Of a stretch of DNA of 50,232 nucleotides, positions 8,724-18,700 are shown piece by piece. Source of the stretch: Clostridiales bacterium. Lineage in GTDB: Bacteria > Bacillota > Clostridia > Monoglobales > Monoglobaceae. Under the pieces are notes generated by a model. The model made no database searches. It was not told where the DNA came from and saw only the letters and a list, made by a program, of their open reading frames with translations. The stretch covers positions 1 through 50,232 of the forward strand of contig JAHZIG010000019.1 of assembly GCA_019419865.1 (NCBI GenBank). Reading direction: 5' to 3'. Position 1 is the stretch's first letter. Each line of letters opens with the position of its first letter. The translations under genes and the position numbers were made by a program.

Positions 8724-9949
8724 TTCTTTTTTGGTAAATAGGTTTTGTTATTTATTCTAAATGCTTGATTGAACACATTCGCAGCTTGTTGATATGTATA
8801 TTCGTTGGAAAATGGTGTGAATTCCTTTGTCGAATAGGCCGTTATACTTTGGCGAGGTAGAACTTTATAGGAGTCTCTACCTTTCCAATCTGATACATAA
8901 TGTCCAAACATCTTGCCTCGTTCATAAGCTGCTTTTTCATCCGTAAGATCATATAAAAAATTTCCCATTCCGCCATGAACCGGCCCTGCACTTAGTTCTC
9001 CTTTTTCAAATTGATATGCATGTTTCAATTCGTGAGCAAACAATCCCAAGGGGCTATCAGCAGGGATCAACACATCCATTGTTCCGGCTTCCTCGTTATA
9101 CACAAAAGCTCCATTTCCATCGTTGCCGTTTGATATGGTAATCCCATATAGCTGGTCTGAATCACGTAAAGCCGCAATTTCTTTCGTTACCTGATCTAAT
9201 CTCGCATTTCTTGCTTCTGCTTTTTTAATTTTACGGTCTGTTCTTTTACTGTTTTTGGCTGTCCGTCCGGCTTCATACCTTGCAATTTCCGCATTGTTTC
9301 TCCGTCTCATGTCGTCTATTTCCTTTTCCAACTCTTCGATCCATTCTTCGAGAGCGTCGGTTGTCTCCATCCCGTTGGGATCGATCAGGCGAATTGGATT
9401 ACCCAAGCAATAATTGTATTGGCCAATCGGATAGTATTTCTCGGACATCGGATCCTGCTGCAAGAACATTACCCCTTCGGAATCGTAGAACCGTGCACCG
9501 AAATCGGCATAATCGATCTCTTGGAATCGCAGATGTTGTTTTTCCTTACCGGAGAAGGTGTAGCGATTATCCGATGTCGGCATGTCGGGCTGCGCCCACT
9601 CCTTGCCGAAGGGATAGTAATCCTTGCGGTCGAGGTCTTCGCGGCCTGTAGGCGTCACCTTTGCCACGACACGTGTACTGCCCAGATGATCCGTCAGGAA
9701 ATAGTGCACCTCCGAGTTCGTGCCGTTGTTCGTACCGACGATCCGACCGCCGCCGAACGAGGCGCTTTCGAATGTCCCGTCATTATATACCAAAGAACCT
9801 GCGTAACGTGTGGGTTCGTTGTCGTCGTATCCGCACACTTCGATCTTCGTACCGTCAGAAAGATAGGTGTAGTACAATCCCATATCCCCTTCGGTATAAA
9901 TCACCGTAGGCAAGTTAAGTAAATTATAGTAAATATAAAAGCCCATCAA
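8720..9949 (-). CDS. Orphan Rhs tip with metallopeptidase-like toxin (cassette A1)
   Basis: This is a 3' Rhs fragment without signal peptide or credible start; the frame opens inside the core. The first 190 residues are Rhs core (FLTDHLGSTRVVAKV, DYYPFGKEW, DFGARFYDSEG, FLQQDPMSEKYY, then the hypervariable junction LGNPIRLIDPNG). The tip has a coiled-coil stretch rich in Arg/Glu/Lys, then GLFAHELKHAYQF, an HExxH zinc site, with a likely third ligand in TDEKAAYERG. That pattern fits zinc metallopeptidase toxins. The first 342 bases are identical by eye to the same part of the expressed 1482-aa Rhs gene, so the tip could be joined in-frame by recombination. As it stands it is probably silent. 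Confidence 0.75.
   Translation of the reverse strand: MMGFYIYYNLLNLPTVIYTEGDMGLYYTYLSDGTKIEVCGYDDNEPTRYAGSLVYNDGTFESASFGGGRIVGTNNGTNSEVHYFLTDHLGSTRVVAKVTPTGREDLDRKDYYPFGKEWAQPDMPTSDNRYTFSGKEKQHLRFQEIDYADFGARFYDSEGVMFLQQDPMSEKYYPIGQYNYCLGNPIRLIDPNGMETTDALEEWIEELEKEIDDMRRRNNAEIARYEAGRTAKNSKRTDRKIKKAEARNARLDQVTKEIAALRDSDQLYGITISNGNDGNGAFVYNEEAGTMDVLIPADSPLGLFAHELKHAYQFEKGELSAGPVHGGMGNFLYDLTDEKAAYERGKMFGHYVSDWKGRDSYKVLPRQSITAYSTKEFTPFSNEYTYQQAANVFNQAFRINNKTYLPKKK
9603..9944 (-). repeat. 342-bp direct repeat, copy 1 (orphan A1)
   Basis: Identical by eye to 11541-11882 at a constant offset of 1938 bases, a multiple of three. It encodes the Rhs segment from GFYIYYNLLNLPTV to YYPFGK. Between the copies lie the expressed toxin tip, its immunity gene and its terminator. 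Confidence 0.9.
9909..9928 (-). other. Cassette boundary motif, orphan A1
   Basis: On the minus strand: TATAATTTACTTAACTTGCC, encoding YNLLNLP of the Rhs core. The same motif opens all five cassettes of locus B and lies inside the main gene at 11847-11866. Confidence 0.6.
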
Positions 9950-9974
9950 GGCGTTTCGCCGGATATTGTTATTG

Positions 9975-10010
9975 GAAATCGGCGTCGTGAAAATTCACGA
10001 CGCCGATTTC
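9975..10010 (-). terminator. Terminator after the locus A immunity gene
   Basis: A near-perfect hairpin (GAAATCGGCGTCGTGAA and complement) directly abuts the stop of the minus-strand gene at 10011. It separates the expressed operon from orphan cassette A1. Confidence 0.8.
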
Positions 10011-10688
10011 TCAATCAAACATTAGCCTTCCCATAACTTTAAATTTTTGACCATTCCATATCAATGAATTCTTTTTGATCGTTATGGTATCATCAATCTC
10101 CCACAAATGATAAAGGCCAAATAAGTCATCTTGTAAAAAATCTACATAAAAGACATTGTTCTCATTATTTTTTACTTGATAAACTGATGTACGCAAATAT
10201 GTATAGGCTCTTTCAGTTCTTAATTTGCCATCTTCGAATGCTACGAGCGCAATCGTTTCTATTTTAGGAAATTTAAGCTTTGATAACTTTAAAACACTAC
10301 AATCTTTAGCGATCTTATAATTATTTCCATTGATTTGGATAAACAGGTTTGTTTCTAAAAAATAACGATCTCGATTTGGTAAAATAATTAAGCGATCCTC
10401 AATATTACATCTCTGTTCGAAAACTTTTATGGGAATACTGTCATGTTTTACTGAAATAAGCTGAACCTTATTATCACCTATTCTTTTCCATTGCCCATAT
10501 GCCCATGTGCTTCCGCTAACGACGGAAAAATTGCGGTACTTAAATGTATTATTTACAGTCAACTGTAACAATTCAGAATAACTTTTGTAGTTTCCTATAA
10601 TAGAATGTTGTGAAGTCGCACATGAAATAAACATCAATAATCCTCCAAATAATATCCCATATTTTAATACTCTCATAAATACTCTCAT
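10011..10688 (-). CDS. Lipoprotein, candidate immunity protein of Rhs locus A
   Basis: The product has 225 residues from the first ATG, or 221 from MRVLKYGIL. A hydrophobic stretch ends in the lipobox MFISC, so it is a predicted envelope lipoprotein. The mature part is beta-rich with no domain I can name. It follows the toxin gene by five bases and is followed at once by a terminator, so it closes the operon. Position, AT-rich composition and envelope targeting suggest that it protects against the HEATH-type metallopeptidase tip encoded just upstream. It shares only a general resemblance with the A1 lipoprotein. Confidence 0.6.
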   Translation of the reverse strand: MRVFMRVLKYGILFGGLLMFISCATSQHSIIGNYKSYSELLQLTVNNTFKYRNFSVVSGSTWAYGQWKRIGDNKVQLISVKHDSIPIKVFEQRCNIEDRLIILPNRDRYFLETNLFIQINGNNYKIAKDCSVLKLSKLKFPKIETIALVAFEDGKLRTERAYTYLRTSVYQVKNNENNVFYVDFLQDDLFGLYHLWEIDDTITIKKNSLIWNGQKFKVMGRLMFD

Positions 10689-10693
10689 ATTTT

Positions 10694-13600
10694 TTAATAC
10701 ACGTATTGACCATTACTGTTTTTTATCCCTTTTATCCAAGGTGCTGTTATGCCCTTCAATTTTGTAGGCCGACCTCCGTGATCTGAGAAAGGAAGAGTTT
10801 CATATCCAGCCAATACAGCTTGATTTTGATAAGCCTGAATTTCACGAGCCGGGGTACTAAGGCCACCTAATGCTTGTCCATTTTGATTTACTCTAAGATC
10901 TCCTAATGCAATCTGAGCTCCGTGAGTAGCTTCATGAACACGATTATAGAATGTCCCATTATTTCGCATCGTCGTCACTCCATCGGTATTAGTTGAAGTG
11001 AGTCCATCTTCATCCTCTACTGTTTCAAATGTGAAGATATTAGGATTATCTTCACTTCCCATTTTATCAATACCTTCTGAAAGATAGGTTAGATTATCTT
11101 GCTGTATATCTATTTCTGCTAATTTTTGTTTTTCTTTTGCAACTCGTTCTTCTTTCTTTTCCTGACTTAGTTTAGTGTTATCATTGATCTTATTAATTCG
11201 GTTATTTATCCTTTTTTCCTGACTTATTAATGCATTAAGAGCCGCGTTAATCGCGTCTTTAATTTGTCGGGCTATTTCTGCATCTTGAATAGGGTCATCC
11301 CACCTTTTTCCATCAAGATCAATTCTATTAATAGGATTATTTCCGCAGTAAGCATAGGGAGACACTTGAAATGAATATTCCGATAGAGGATCTTGCTGTA
11401 AGAAAATGCCCGTTTCAGAATCGTAGAACCGTGCTTCGAAGTCGGCATAGTTTACGACTTGACCTCGAAGATGCTGCTGCTCTTTTCCGGAAAAGGTATA
11501 CCTATTATCCGAAGTCGGCATACCCGATTGCGTCCACTCTTTGCCGAAGGGATAGTAATCCTTGCGGTCGAGGTCTTCGCGGCCTGTAGGCGTCACCTTT
11601 GCCACGACACGTGTACTGCCCAGATGATCCGTCAGGAAATAGTGCACCTCCGAGTTCGTGCCGTTGTTCGTACCGACGATCCGACCGCCGCCGAACGAGG
11701 CGCTTTCGAATGTCCCGTCATTATATACCAAAGAACCTGCGTAACGTGTGGGTTCGTTGTCGTCGTATCCGCACACTTCGATCTTCGTACCGTCAGAAAG
11801 ATAGGTGTAGTACAATCCCATATCCCCTTCGGTATAAATCACCGTAGGCAAGTTAAGTAAATTATAGTAAATATAAAAGCCCGTCAAGGCATCCCTATGG
11901 ATATTGCCGTTGGCGTCGTATTCGTAGTCCGAGTTGCTTGCTTCGTCATTAATTCGCTGATTACCAGAATATAAAAACCGATAACCCTTTATATCATCCT
12001 GCGACAGACCCGATCTGTTCAGCGTAATAATATTGCTGTTTTTGTCATAGGTGATGCCATTTTCCACAAATTCGTTCGATGCACTGTACGAATCATCGAG
12101 ATAGAGCTCCGTGTCGACAAGGCGTGCCAAGTCGTCGTAAGTAAAGGCATAGAGGCGATTTTCACTGTCGTTATCGTTGTTGATAAGCCGATGTTTCCAC
12201 CACCATGAAGAGATATTTCCAGTGTAGGAGGCGCGATCGCTCAGATGTGATTCGGGATCGTGATAACGCAGCCGCATCTCAAACAGTTCGCTGGACTTCT
12301 CAGTGAGCCACCCCTGCATATTGTAATCCATCGTCTCGTGGATGGCGTGTGCTCCCGTACCATAAGTCTTGCCGGTAAGCTGTCCGAGATCGTCGTAGGT
12401 ATAGGCGACCACGGCCTGCTCTCCGTCATTGAACTGCGCGGTCTCTTTCGTCATACGGTTGCGCGAATCGTATTCGAAGGTGCGGTCGAGCACGTCGGTC
12501 GTTCCGCCGTGGGTATAGCTTTCGCGTTGCGCCAGCAGATTTCCGATCAGATCGTATCGGCTGGTCGTGCGGAGAATATTGCCCTCGAAGTCGCATTCCA
12601 CACGCTGGATCTCACGCCCTTTATAGTCGTAGTAGTAAGCACGGTGATATTCTCCGCCGATTGAGGAATCCGTAATCGCAGTCAACTTTTCATAGGTCGG
12701 AAGCCCCGTCGTCGAAGTATCGAGCAGTGTTTCGGGCTCGATACCCGTCAGATCGCAGGTCATGTCGGGAATCTCTTCAAAAGCCAAAGCCGCGGGCATC
12801 GTCGTCGGATACCGGTCATAGACATGCTGTGTCAAGATCTGCGATGCGGACGAAGAATAAAGTTGCGGATAAGAATTCGTATCGAATGACATTTGCAATG
12901 TTTCGCGTGTCTGCGGCGTCTGTGCGGAATCGGTGACGAGTTTCTGTGCTGTCACACGCCCCATGCCATCGTAATGGAAGGTGAGCCATTGATTCTTCTC
13001 ACGCATCAATCCGTCTTGTATCATCATCGGCCGATCGCCCCGGTTGTAGACGATACACATCGGCTCGCGTCCCGGGAAACGTTTTTCATAGACCCGTCCC
13101 CACTCGTCGTAGAAATAGACGTAACAGTTCTGTTTGGCGAAATCGCTCTCCGGAGAAAAATTCGATCCGGCGGAAAGTAGGTCACTGCCTTTGGGTGTCA
13201 CAACCCACGTAAGACGTCCGCAGTCGTCATAGACATAATAGGTGATTATATTCTCGGTGGCACTTCCGTTGCGCAGCTGCCGGTTTTCATAGACCATGCG
13301 GTCGTCTTTGTCCGTATACGTTACGACGACGGCGCCGTCTTCGTTCGTAGAGTGTGTGCCGGAGAGTTCATTAGCGGCATAATAACTGTCGGCTGTCAGC
13401 GAACGATCATCGGGATCGACACGCAGGCGGAGAATCGTCGATGCGGCATTACCCATATAAGAAGTCTGCATGGAACGGGTATCAGATTGGTATTCCGCAC
13501 CGGGTTTATGTGTGCGTAATACCCGATTCAGTGCAGAAGGTTCGTATTCGGTACGAACACAAGCGTGAGGATCGGTCGCCAAGCCGTATCTGGTTTTATA

Positions 13601-15142
13601 AAACTCCTCTTGATTGGCCAATGCTGTATCGTCACTTTGCCCATTGTTGGCATCCAGCGTATAAGGGAGGTATTGTAACTCCTCGCGGTACAATCCGTCG
13701 TAGACGAATGGTTGTATAATATCTCCCTGTCCGTCGCCGTTAGCGCAAATTTGTACGTTTTGCAATGCATATCCCAATCCGTCGTAATAGCTTACATCAT
13801 AAGAGATTTGTTCCTCTTCGGTGTCCCCGTGGTTGTCGCAGTTGAAGGTTCGTGTCAGAATCCAGTTACGATCGTCATTGAGCGAGAGCATATCGGAGTT
13901 GTAGCGGATGCCTTCCAATTCGGCAGAGTCGCTCAGACCGCCCTCGGAGTAGGTAGCAACAATGCGATAGTAACCCGATGTAGCAGGAGTCGAGAGACGT
14001 AACGAACCTCCGTTTCCTGTAAGACTTTGCAGGTAGCTGTTTTCCCTATAAAGTGTATACGTTACGAATGGTTGTGTATATTCGACTGTCGCAATAATTT
14101 GAGAAGTCGCTTTATCATATTTGTATGATACGGGAACCGTCCGAACCGATCCTCCGAAATCTTGCGAAACAGTCGCGTTCCATCCCGAAGCGTTCATTAT
14201 CCCCAACGTACTTTGGATAAATTCGTCTGTCAGATTCGGAGGACAAGCGATTTCGAAGTAGGCTTGTCGAAGTTGCGTATCGTACCCGTAAGACAATCGC
14301 ATACGGGGATTCCAAGATGCGATCTTGCCCGTATTGTGATCCTGCACCACTCGATCGAGAAACGACAGATCGGCAAGACTGTTGATTGCCACTTTCATAC
14401 CGTTCCATTTGGAATAGGAGTCGAAATAGACCCGTATGACATCGCCCTCCGCAGGAAATGCCAACGCTCGGGTATCGAAGGAGTAATGATTTCTATAAGC
14501 TTCGGGGTAACTGACACTGAATTGACTGTTGGAGAAACTGAACCCGAAATCACCCTCCGGAAATGCTGACGTGTAAAGATAATCTCCGCCCGTGTTGCTG
14601 AAGAACGTATCGAATATGTCTATATCGTTCTCTGAATAATATTGGTATACGTCGTATGACGTTCCGGCTGATAGACCATGCAGTTGGATTGAAATTTCTT
14701 CACCCGGCAGGACTTCGAATTTTCTATTCGCAGGCAGATCGGCATACAGTCCTTCGAAGTGTTCTTGATCCTGCTTTAATTGCGTAATGATAAAATAAGC
14801 ACTGTAACTGTAACCCATGTGGATGGAACGAGACATGTTATCTTTGTTTTCATCCAAATCGAACCACACTTCGAAAGTTCCGTCTGCCGGATTTTCGACA
14901 GAATTTACACGGATCCATGTAATACCAGCTGCTCGGAGCTGCGTATCGAGCGCGTCCCAGATATCACCTGGGCTGCCGAACTCTTCGCCGTTGTCGACTT
15001 GAAACATATAGCTGCGTGTATCCCACGGTAGGGAGATTGCCCCTGCATAAGGTGTACCCAGATCGGGATGCCAAATAAATTGTGCAAATACAGATTGCAG
15101 GCCGGTGAACAACAGCACCAGCAACAGATATATCTTTTTCAT
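10694..15142 (-). CDS. Full-length Rhs/YD-repeat toxin with metallopeptidase-like tip (locus A)
   Basis: The 1482-residue protein has a signal peptide (MKKIYLLLVLLFTGLQSVFA). Residues about 22-430 form a unique N-terminal region. From about 440 comes the Bacteroidetes Rhs entry domain (ISYDVSYYDGLG, PFVYDGLYREELQYLPYT), then many YD repeats (YYVYDDCGRLTWV, YEYDANGNIHRD), then the core end (TDHLGSTRVV, DYYPFGKEW, DFEARFYDSETG, FLQQDPLSEY). After the junction GNNPINRIDLDG a variable tip of about 170 residues has a Lys/Glu coiled coil and FYNRVHEATHGAQ (HExxH), with a possible Glu ligand in AREIQAYQNQ. Rhs shells enclose the toxin; zinc-dependent proteolysis by the tip is inferred from the motif. 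It lies 13 bases after the partner gene and 5 before the immunity gene. Confidence 0.88.
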   Translation of the reverse strand: MKKIYLLLVLLFTGLQSVFAQFIWHPDLGTPYAGAISLPWDTRSYMFQVDNGEEFGSPGDIWDALDTQLRAAGITWIRVNSVENPADGTFEVWFDLDENKDNMSRSIHMGYSYSAYFIITQLKQDQEHFEGLYADLPANRKFEVLPGEEISIQLHGLSAGTSYDVYQYYSENDIDIFDTFFSNTGGDYLYTSAFPEGDFGFSFSNSQFSVSYPEAYRNHYSFDTRALAFPAEGDVIRVYFDSYSKWNGMKVAINSLADLSFLDRVVQDHNTGKIASWNPRMRLSYGYDTQLRQAYFEIACPPNLTDEFIQSTLGIMNASGWNATVSQDFGGSVRTVPVSYKYDKATSQIIATVEYTQPFVTYTLYRENSYLQSLTGNGGSLRLSTPATSGYYRIVATYSEGGLSDSAELEGIRYNSDMLSLNDDRNWILTRTFNCDNHGDTEEEQISYDVSYYDGLGYALQNVQICANGDGQGDIIQPFVYDGLYREELQYLPYTLDANNGQSDDTALANQEEFYKTRYGLATDPHACVRTEYEPSALNRVLRTHKPGAEYQSDTRSMQTSYMGNAASTILRLRVDPDDRSLTADSYYAANELSGTHSTNEDGAVVVTYTDKDDRMVYENRQLRNGSATENIITYYVYDDCGRLTWVVTPKGSDLLSAGSNFSPESDFAKQNCYVYFYDEWGRVYEKRFPGREPMCIVYNRGDRPMMIQDGLMREKNQWLTFHYDGMGRVTAQKLVTDSAQTPQTRETLQMSFDTNSYPQLYSSSASQILTQHVYDRYPTTMPAALAFEEIPDMTCDLTGIEPETLLDTSTTGLPTYEKLTAITDSSIGGEYHRAYYYDYKGREIQRVECDFEGNILRTTSRYDLIGNLLAQRESYTHGGTTDVLDRTFEYDSRNRMTKETAQFNDGEQAVVAYTYDDLGQLTGKTYGTGAHAIHETMDYNMQGWLTEKSSELFEMRLRYHDPESHLSDRASYTGNISSWWWKHRLINNDNDSENRLYAFTYDDLARLVDTELYLDDSYSASNEFVENGITYDKNSNIITLNRSGLSQDDIKGYRFLYSGNQRINDEASNSDYEYDANGNIHRDALTGFYIYYNLLNLPTVIYTEGDMGLYYTYLSDGTKIEVCGYDDNEPTRYAGSLVYNDGTFESASFGGGRIVGTNNGTNSEVHYFLTDHLGSTRVVAKVTPTGREDLDRKDYYPFGKEWTQSGMPTSDNRYTFSGKEQQHLRGQVVNYADFEARFYDSETGIFLQQDPLSEYSFQVSPYAYCGNNPINRIDLDGKRWDDPIQDAEIARQIKDAINAALNALISQEKRINNRINKINDNTKLSQEKKEERVAKEKQKLAEIDIQQDNLTYLSEGIDKMGSEDNPNIFTFETVEDEDGLTSTNTDGVTTMRNNGTFYNRVHEATHGAQIALGDLRVNQNGQALGGLSTPAREIQAYQNQAVLAGYETLPFSDHGGRPTKLKGITAPWIKGIKNSNGQYVY
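11541..11882 (-). repeat. 342-bp direct repeat, copy 2 (main Rhs gene)
   Basis: Partner of 9603-9944, inside the expressed Rhs gene of locus A. Confidence 0.9.
11847..11866 (-). other. Cassette boundary motif inside the expressed Rhs gene
   Basis: The intact version of the motif that opens the orphan cassettes, here encoding YNLLNLP within a continuous reading frame. Confidence 0.6.
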
Positions 15143-15155
15143 ACTATACGTCTGT

Positions 15156-18100
15156 TTATTGATTGTCGGTTACAATATGATAATCATAGGATTTCAATAC
15201 CTTGCCTTTGTCATCGCGGATAACTTTCAATTTCCCGCTATCGTTGTATTCATAGTAGACCGAATGTCCCGAAGGATCGGTGATGCTCGTTATACCTACC
15301 AATGGTTTGTAAGTATAGGTCGTAACGATAAAATTTTCCTCCTCGTCATTTCGCAGCTGAGCCTCGACATCCGCAGGCAACGCTTCGGAATAGGTAGTTC
15401 CGATACCATATCCGAGCAAAATATTGTAAGTCGAATTTTCGATCTTGGCGACGATATGTCGTCCATTGTATCCCCAAAAATAACAAGTCGTCTTACCGTT
15501 TTTATCGACTACCTGACGAGGGTTTCCGTGTGTATCGTAATGACTGTATATACAATCGGGGCGATATTCAATATTCGGAGGAGTTACTCCCACTGCTCCT
15601 TTCCAAACTTTCGAAGGAGTGTAATGATCCTCTGCATTACTTTGCTGTTCATAATCAATTTTCATTGCAGAAATCACATTTCCTTTATTGGTTTTAATAA
15701 TCTCCGTAGGATAAGCCGGTACACGATCCAAATAAGAATACATTTCACGAATTTCATCTCCCTTGCTGTCTGTTTGTACAACAGCACTAGTTCTTCCTAA
15801 ATCATTGACTAAATACTTTGTTTCATTGTTGTAGATTAACACGGAATCTTTATTGTATAATTCTGTGATCTTTTGATTTTGATATATGGCATTTGTTCGA
15901 TATAAATGATTTACTGCCTGGCATAAATACGCTGTATATACATTAATAGGGTCTTCTGATTGATAGTAACCATATGAATAACTTTCATGTTTTACCGGGT
16001 GATCCAGATCTTCGGCATATTCTGTTTTTGACCGGAGTTTACCACCTGTAAATGTCGAAGTAACCCTCATATATTCATTTATTTCTGAGGAAGGAGCTAA
16101 CTCCATTTCAAGCCTCCAGTTATCAAAAGAATACAATCGATTATTCGAGATGGCTTCATAGGCTTCTGTGGGGAGTCCTCCATCGGAAAGCACTCCATCC
16201 GCAGAATGAAAGTTATATTCGGTAATAGAAATTGGTTTAATATCATTCGTTAGTTTCCTTATCTCTTCTACCACCCGTAAATATTCGATGTATGAATTTT
16301 GTGAGAATCCGATATTATTCAATGACGAAACAATTTCTCGATCAATAATAACTCCCGAAGAATATTGTTTACCTTCTTTATCTACTAAATATACTCCTTG
16401 TGAAGCTGCTGTATATTTAAAATAATACCCCGGATATTGCAATATTTTTCCAGAACTTTTGTTTGAATCATCTTTTTGGCAATAACTGAATTTGCGATTC
16501 TGTGTTTGTTTTCCTTCTTTAGAGTAAGTATCGATTTGCTTGATACGCAATCCCCCAACATTCGTGTTTTTTCCTTGATGAAATGCTGTATTTTGTTCAT
16601 AAATGAAATTTGAATATCCCCCAGTAGGATAATGAAGCGCCTTTAACATTCCCATTCGAGTATGTGTTTCACTGGAAGGACGCAAAGTACGGAGATCTTC
16701 CGCTATGTCTTGCAAATCAGCAGAAGGAGTCTTCTTTGCATAAGTATCATTATTATTGAAATATCCATATTGATCGACCTTAAAAGTATGATCATGTTCG
16801 TATTGGGCCGTCTCGTCATAATAATCCATTGCATATTGCCCCACATCCGATAGATTAACTTTCTTCAAGAAGTGAACTAATCGATTTCCTGTTGTCTTAA
16901 CATATTCGCATGTGCAAGTCTTTACGGGACTTTCGTCTGTATTATTATAAACCTGTACTGAAGCTAAAAGAGAATTAAAATTGTATGTAAAAACAATATT
17001 GGCTCTATTCTCTATGATGATACTATCCAACAGATGTTCATGAACAGAATTGGAAACCGTAAATTTGGAAGAAGGCATATTTTGGGGATCCTGAATTTGA
17101 TGTTCGGGAGGCAACTCGTTTCCCGAAATATTGGATAATACGATTTTGTCTATATTTATTACCGGTGTTATAGTTGTATAATCAGCTTGTTGTTTATTAT
17201 ATACAAAGCGTACTGTTTCTCCATTGGGAGCTTCGATGCGAGTTAGTTTCCAGGTAAAATTGAATCCGGTATCGAGAGAACTGGAAATGTCACTTTGAGT
17301 CTGACAGGTAATCGGGTATTCGAAGTAATATTTGGTTTTATTTCCTGTAATAATAACAAACTTACTTAAAGAAGGCTGTGAATTATCCATATCAAATTTT
17401 ATTTCGAATTCTCCAGCTGGTGTGTTCGTATTGAAAACTTTTATTTGTCTATTAGGTTGAAGAATAAACGATCCAGAATAATCCATGAATTTAAAATGGA
17501 ATATATCAGGCTCTGTTTCAATGCCTTGACGATCGTTATTATAGTTTACCCAATAAGGCATATACTCTTGTCCTGCGGCACCTGTATAGACAAAATTTAA
17601 AGAGTCTTGGGGAACCGAATTAAAATAGTTCTGAGCATATCCATCGATACGAACAGATCTGGCATAAACCCAAGAGCCGAGAACTCCATCCGGATATACT
17701 ATTTGATCCCATTTGAGAGTTTCATTTTCGTTTGCTCCCCAACGCCAATCGAATGTTTCTTTTATCGCATCATCTCGAATACCACGCACTTCACGTGTAA
17801 TTGCACCTCCTACATTGAGATACCAACCCATACCGACCACTCCTATACTTGCTCCTGGTTGAAATCCATTCGAAGCGTAATCAATGGAAATAGGAATTTT
17901 AAAAGCCGGATCATCATAAGTATAAATAGGAATATTTAACCCCAGTCTACCACTATAATAATCAATATTAGCATCACCGTATTTAATCATACTCCATACA
18001 TCAGGAGATTGCGGCTTGAAATAACCGTCACTGAGTACGGCGTGCATGGCAATCGAGTTTGTACTGTTAGAATCTTGTGCATAGCTGGATTGTAAAAATA

Positions 18101-18158
18101 AAACTCCGAACAAAAGCCACCCAATACAAGTTCGAAATAAAAGAGAAGATCTTTTCAT
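15156..18158 (-). CDS. Secreted YD-repeat partner protein of Rhs locus A
   Basis: I place the start at 18158 (MKRSSLLFRTCIGWLLFG), which gives a 1000-residue product with a signal peptide. The open frame extends 60 codons further upstream but there loses the signal peptide and crosses the likely promoter. The start of the mature protein resembles the SpvB/TcB-like shell proteins of Bacteroidetes (LNIPIYTYDDPAFKIPISIDY, GVVGMGWYLNVGGAITREV). The end has YD repeats (TCYFWGYNGRHIVAKIE, TYKPLVGITSITDPSG, YYEYNDSGKLKVIRDDKG). It shares this plan with the first genes of loci B and C. It is the first gene of an operon with the 1482-aa Rhs protein and probably forms part of the same secreted assembly. 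It carries no toxin tip. Confidence 0.85.
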   Translation of the reverse strand: MKRSSLLFRTCIGWLLFGVLFLQSSYAQDSNSTNSIAMHAVLSDGYFKPQSPDVWSMIKYGDANIDYYSGRLGLNIPIYTYDDPAFKIPISIDYASNGFQPGASIGVVGMGWYLNVGGAITREVRGIRDDAIKETFDWRWGANENETLKWDQIVYPDGVLGSWVYARSVRIDGYAQNYFNSVPQDSLNFVYTGAAGQEYMPYWVNYNNDRQGIETEPDIFHFKFMDYSGSFILQPNRQIKVFNTNTPAGEFEIKFDMDNSQPSLSKFVIITGNKTKYYFEYPITCQTQSDISSSLDTGFNFTWKLTRIEAPNGETVRFVYNKQQADYTTITPVINIDKIVLSNISGNELPPEHQIQDPQNMPSSKFTVSNSVHEHLLDSIIIENRANIVFTYNFNSLLASVQVYNNTDESPVKTCTCEYVKTTGNRLVHFLKKVNLSDVGQYAMDYYDETAQYEHDHTFKVDQYGYFNNNDTYAKKTPSADLQDIAEDLRTLRPSSETHTRMGMLKALHYPTGGYSNFIYEQNTAFHQGKNTNVGGLRIKQIDTYSKEGKQTQNRKFSYCQKDDSNKSSGKILQYPGYYFKYTAASQGVYLVDKEGKQYSSGVIIDREIVSSLNNIGFSQNSYIEYLRVVEEIRKLTNDIKPISITEYNFHSADGVLSDGGLPTEAYEAISNNRLYSFDNWRLEMELAPSSEINEYMRVTSTFTGGKLRSKTEYAEDLDHPVKHESYSYGYYQSEDPINVYTAYLCQAVNHLYRTNAIYQNQKITELYNKDSVLIYNNETKYLVNDLGRTSAVVQTDSKGDEIREMYSYLDRVPAYPTEIIKTNKGNVISAMKIDYEQQSNAEDHYTPSKVWKGAVGVTPPNIEYRPDCIYSHYDTHGNPRQVVDKNGKTTCYFWGYNGRHIVAKIENSTYNILLGYGIGTTYSEALPADVEAQLRNDEEENFIVTTYTYKPLVGITSITDPSGHSVYYEYNDSGKLKVIRDDKGKVLKSYDYHIVTDNQ

Positions 18159-18241
18159 AATAAGGTTAGTGTTTGATAGTTTATGAAAATATGATCGTGG
18201 CGGTCTGAACCGCTCGGAATGCCGAGCATATGCCGATGCAA

Positions 18242-18249
18242 CAAAGTTA
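18242..18249 (-). promoter_or_regulatory. Possible -7 element for Rhs locus A
   Basis: TAACTTTG on the minus strand fits TAnnTTTG, about 85 bases upstream of the start at 18158. The nearest TTTG (18276-18279) is 26 bases further up, which is longer than usual. The leader contains a GCTCGG/CCGAGC hairpin at about 18210-18226. Confidence 0.45.
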
Positions 18250-18462
18250 AAGCACGTATTTCGACTCCGTTTGTCCAAACGGCATAATGTATATATTACA
18301 CGTTGCCTGTTAAATTTCTGATTATCAATGGAAATCAAAAATATAATCTTATCAACGGCATTTCATTCCGGAAGTAAAATCGCAATCTATTGATAATAAG
18401 TACAATAGGAACTAAACAATAAGTAAAGCGTATAAGTGCTTAATGTATAATACAATAAATAA

Positions 18463-18495
18463 AAATCGATCGAAATAGCTCTTCGATCGATTTTC
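18463..18495. terminator. Symmetric hairpin in the divergent intergenic region
   Basis: AAAATCGATCGAA and TTCGATCGATTTT pair around six bases. Both flanks supply T-runs, so it could act in either direction and insulate locus A from the regulator transcribed the other way. No gene is supported from 18159 to 18799. Confidence 0.5.
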
Positions 18496-18576
18496 ATAAG
18501 AATAATGAGATGTTACAATAGTGACTTATGCAAATGATTGTATAAGGCAGGAAAAAATAAAAATTCCAGCTAATAA

Positions 18577-18608
18577 TTTGCCGGATTGTACAATAATTTC
18601 TATCTTTG
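18577..18608 (+). promoter_or_regulatory. Strong Bacteroidetes-type promoter for the HTH gene
   Basis: TTTG at 18577-18580, exactly 20 bases, then TATCTTTG at 18601-18608: a full match to the TTTG-N19-21-TAnnTTTG consensus. Transcription would start near 18615 and leave a leader of about 185 nt. Confidence 0.75.
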
Positions 18609-18700
18609 AAATAGACGATAATTATTATCGGGTTTTCTCTGTCTGCTCACAACTCAAAGACCAATTTCATTATAGCGGTAGACAGCGAGAGAATCGTGCT

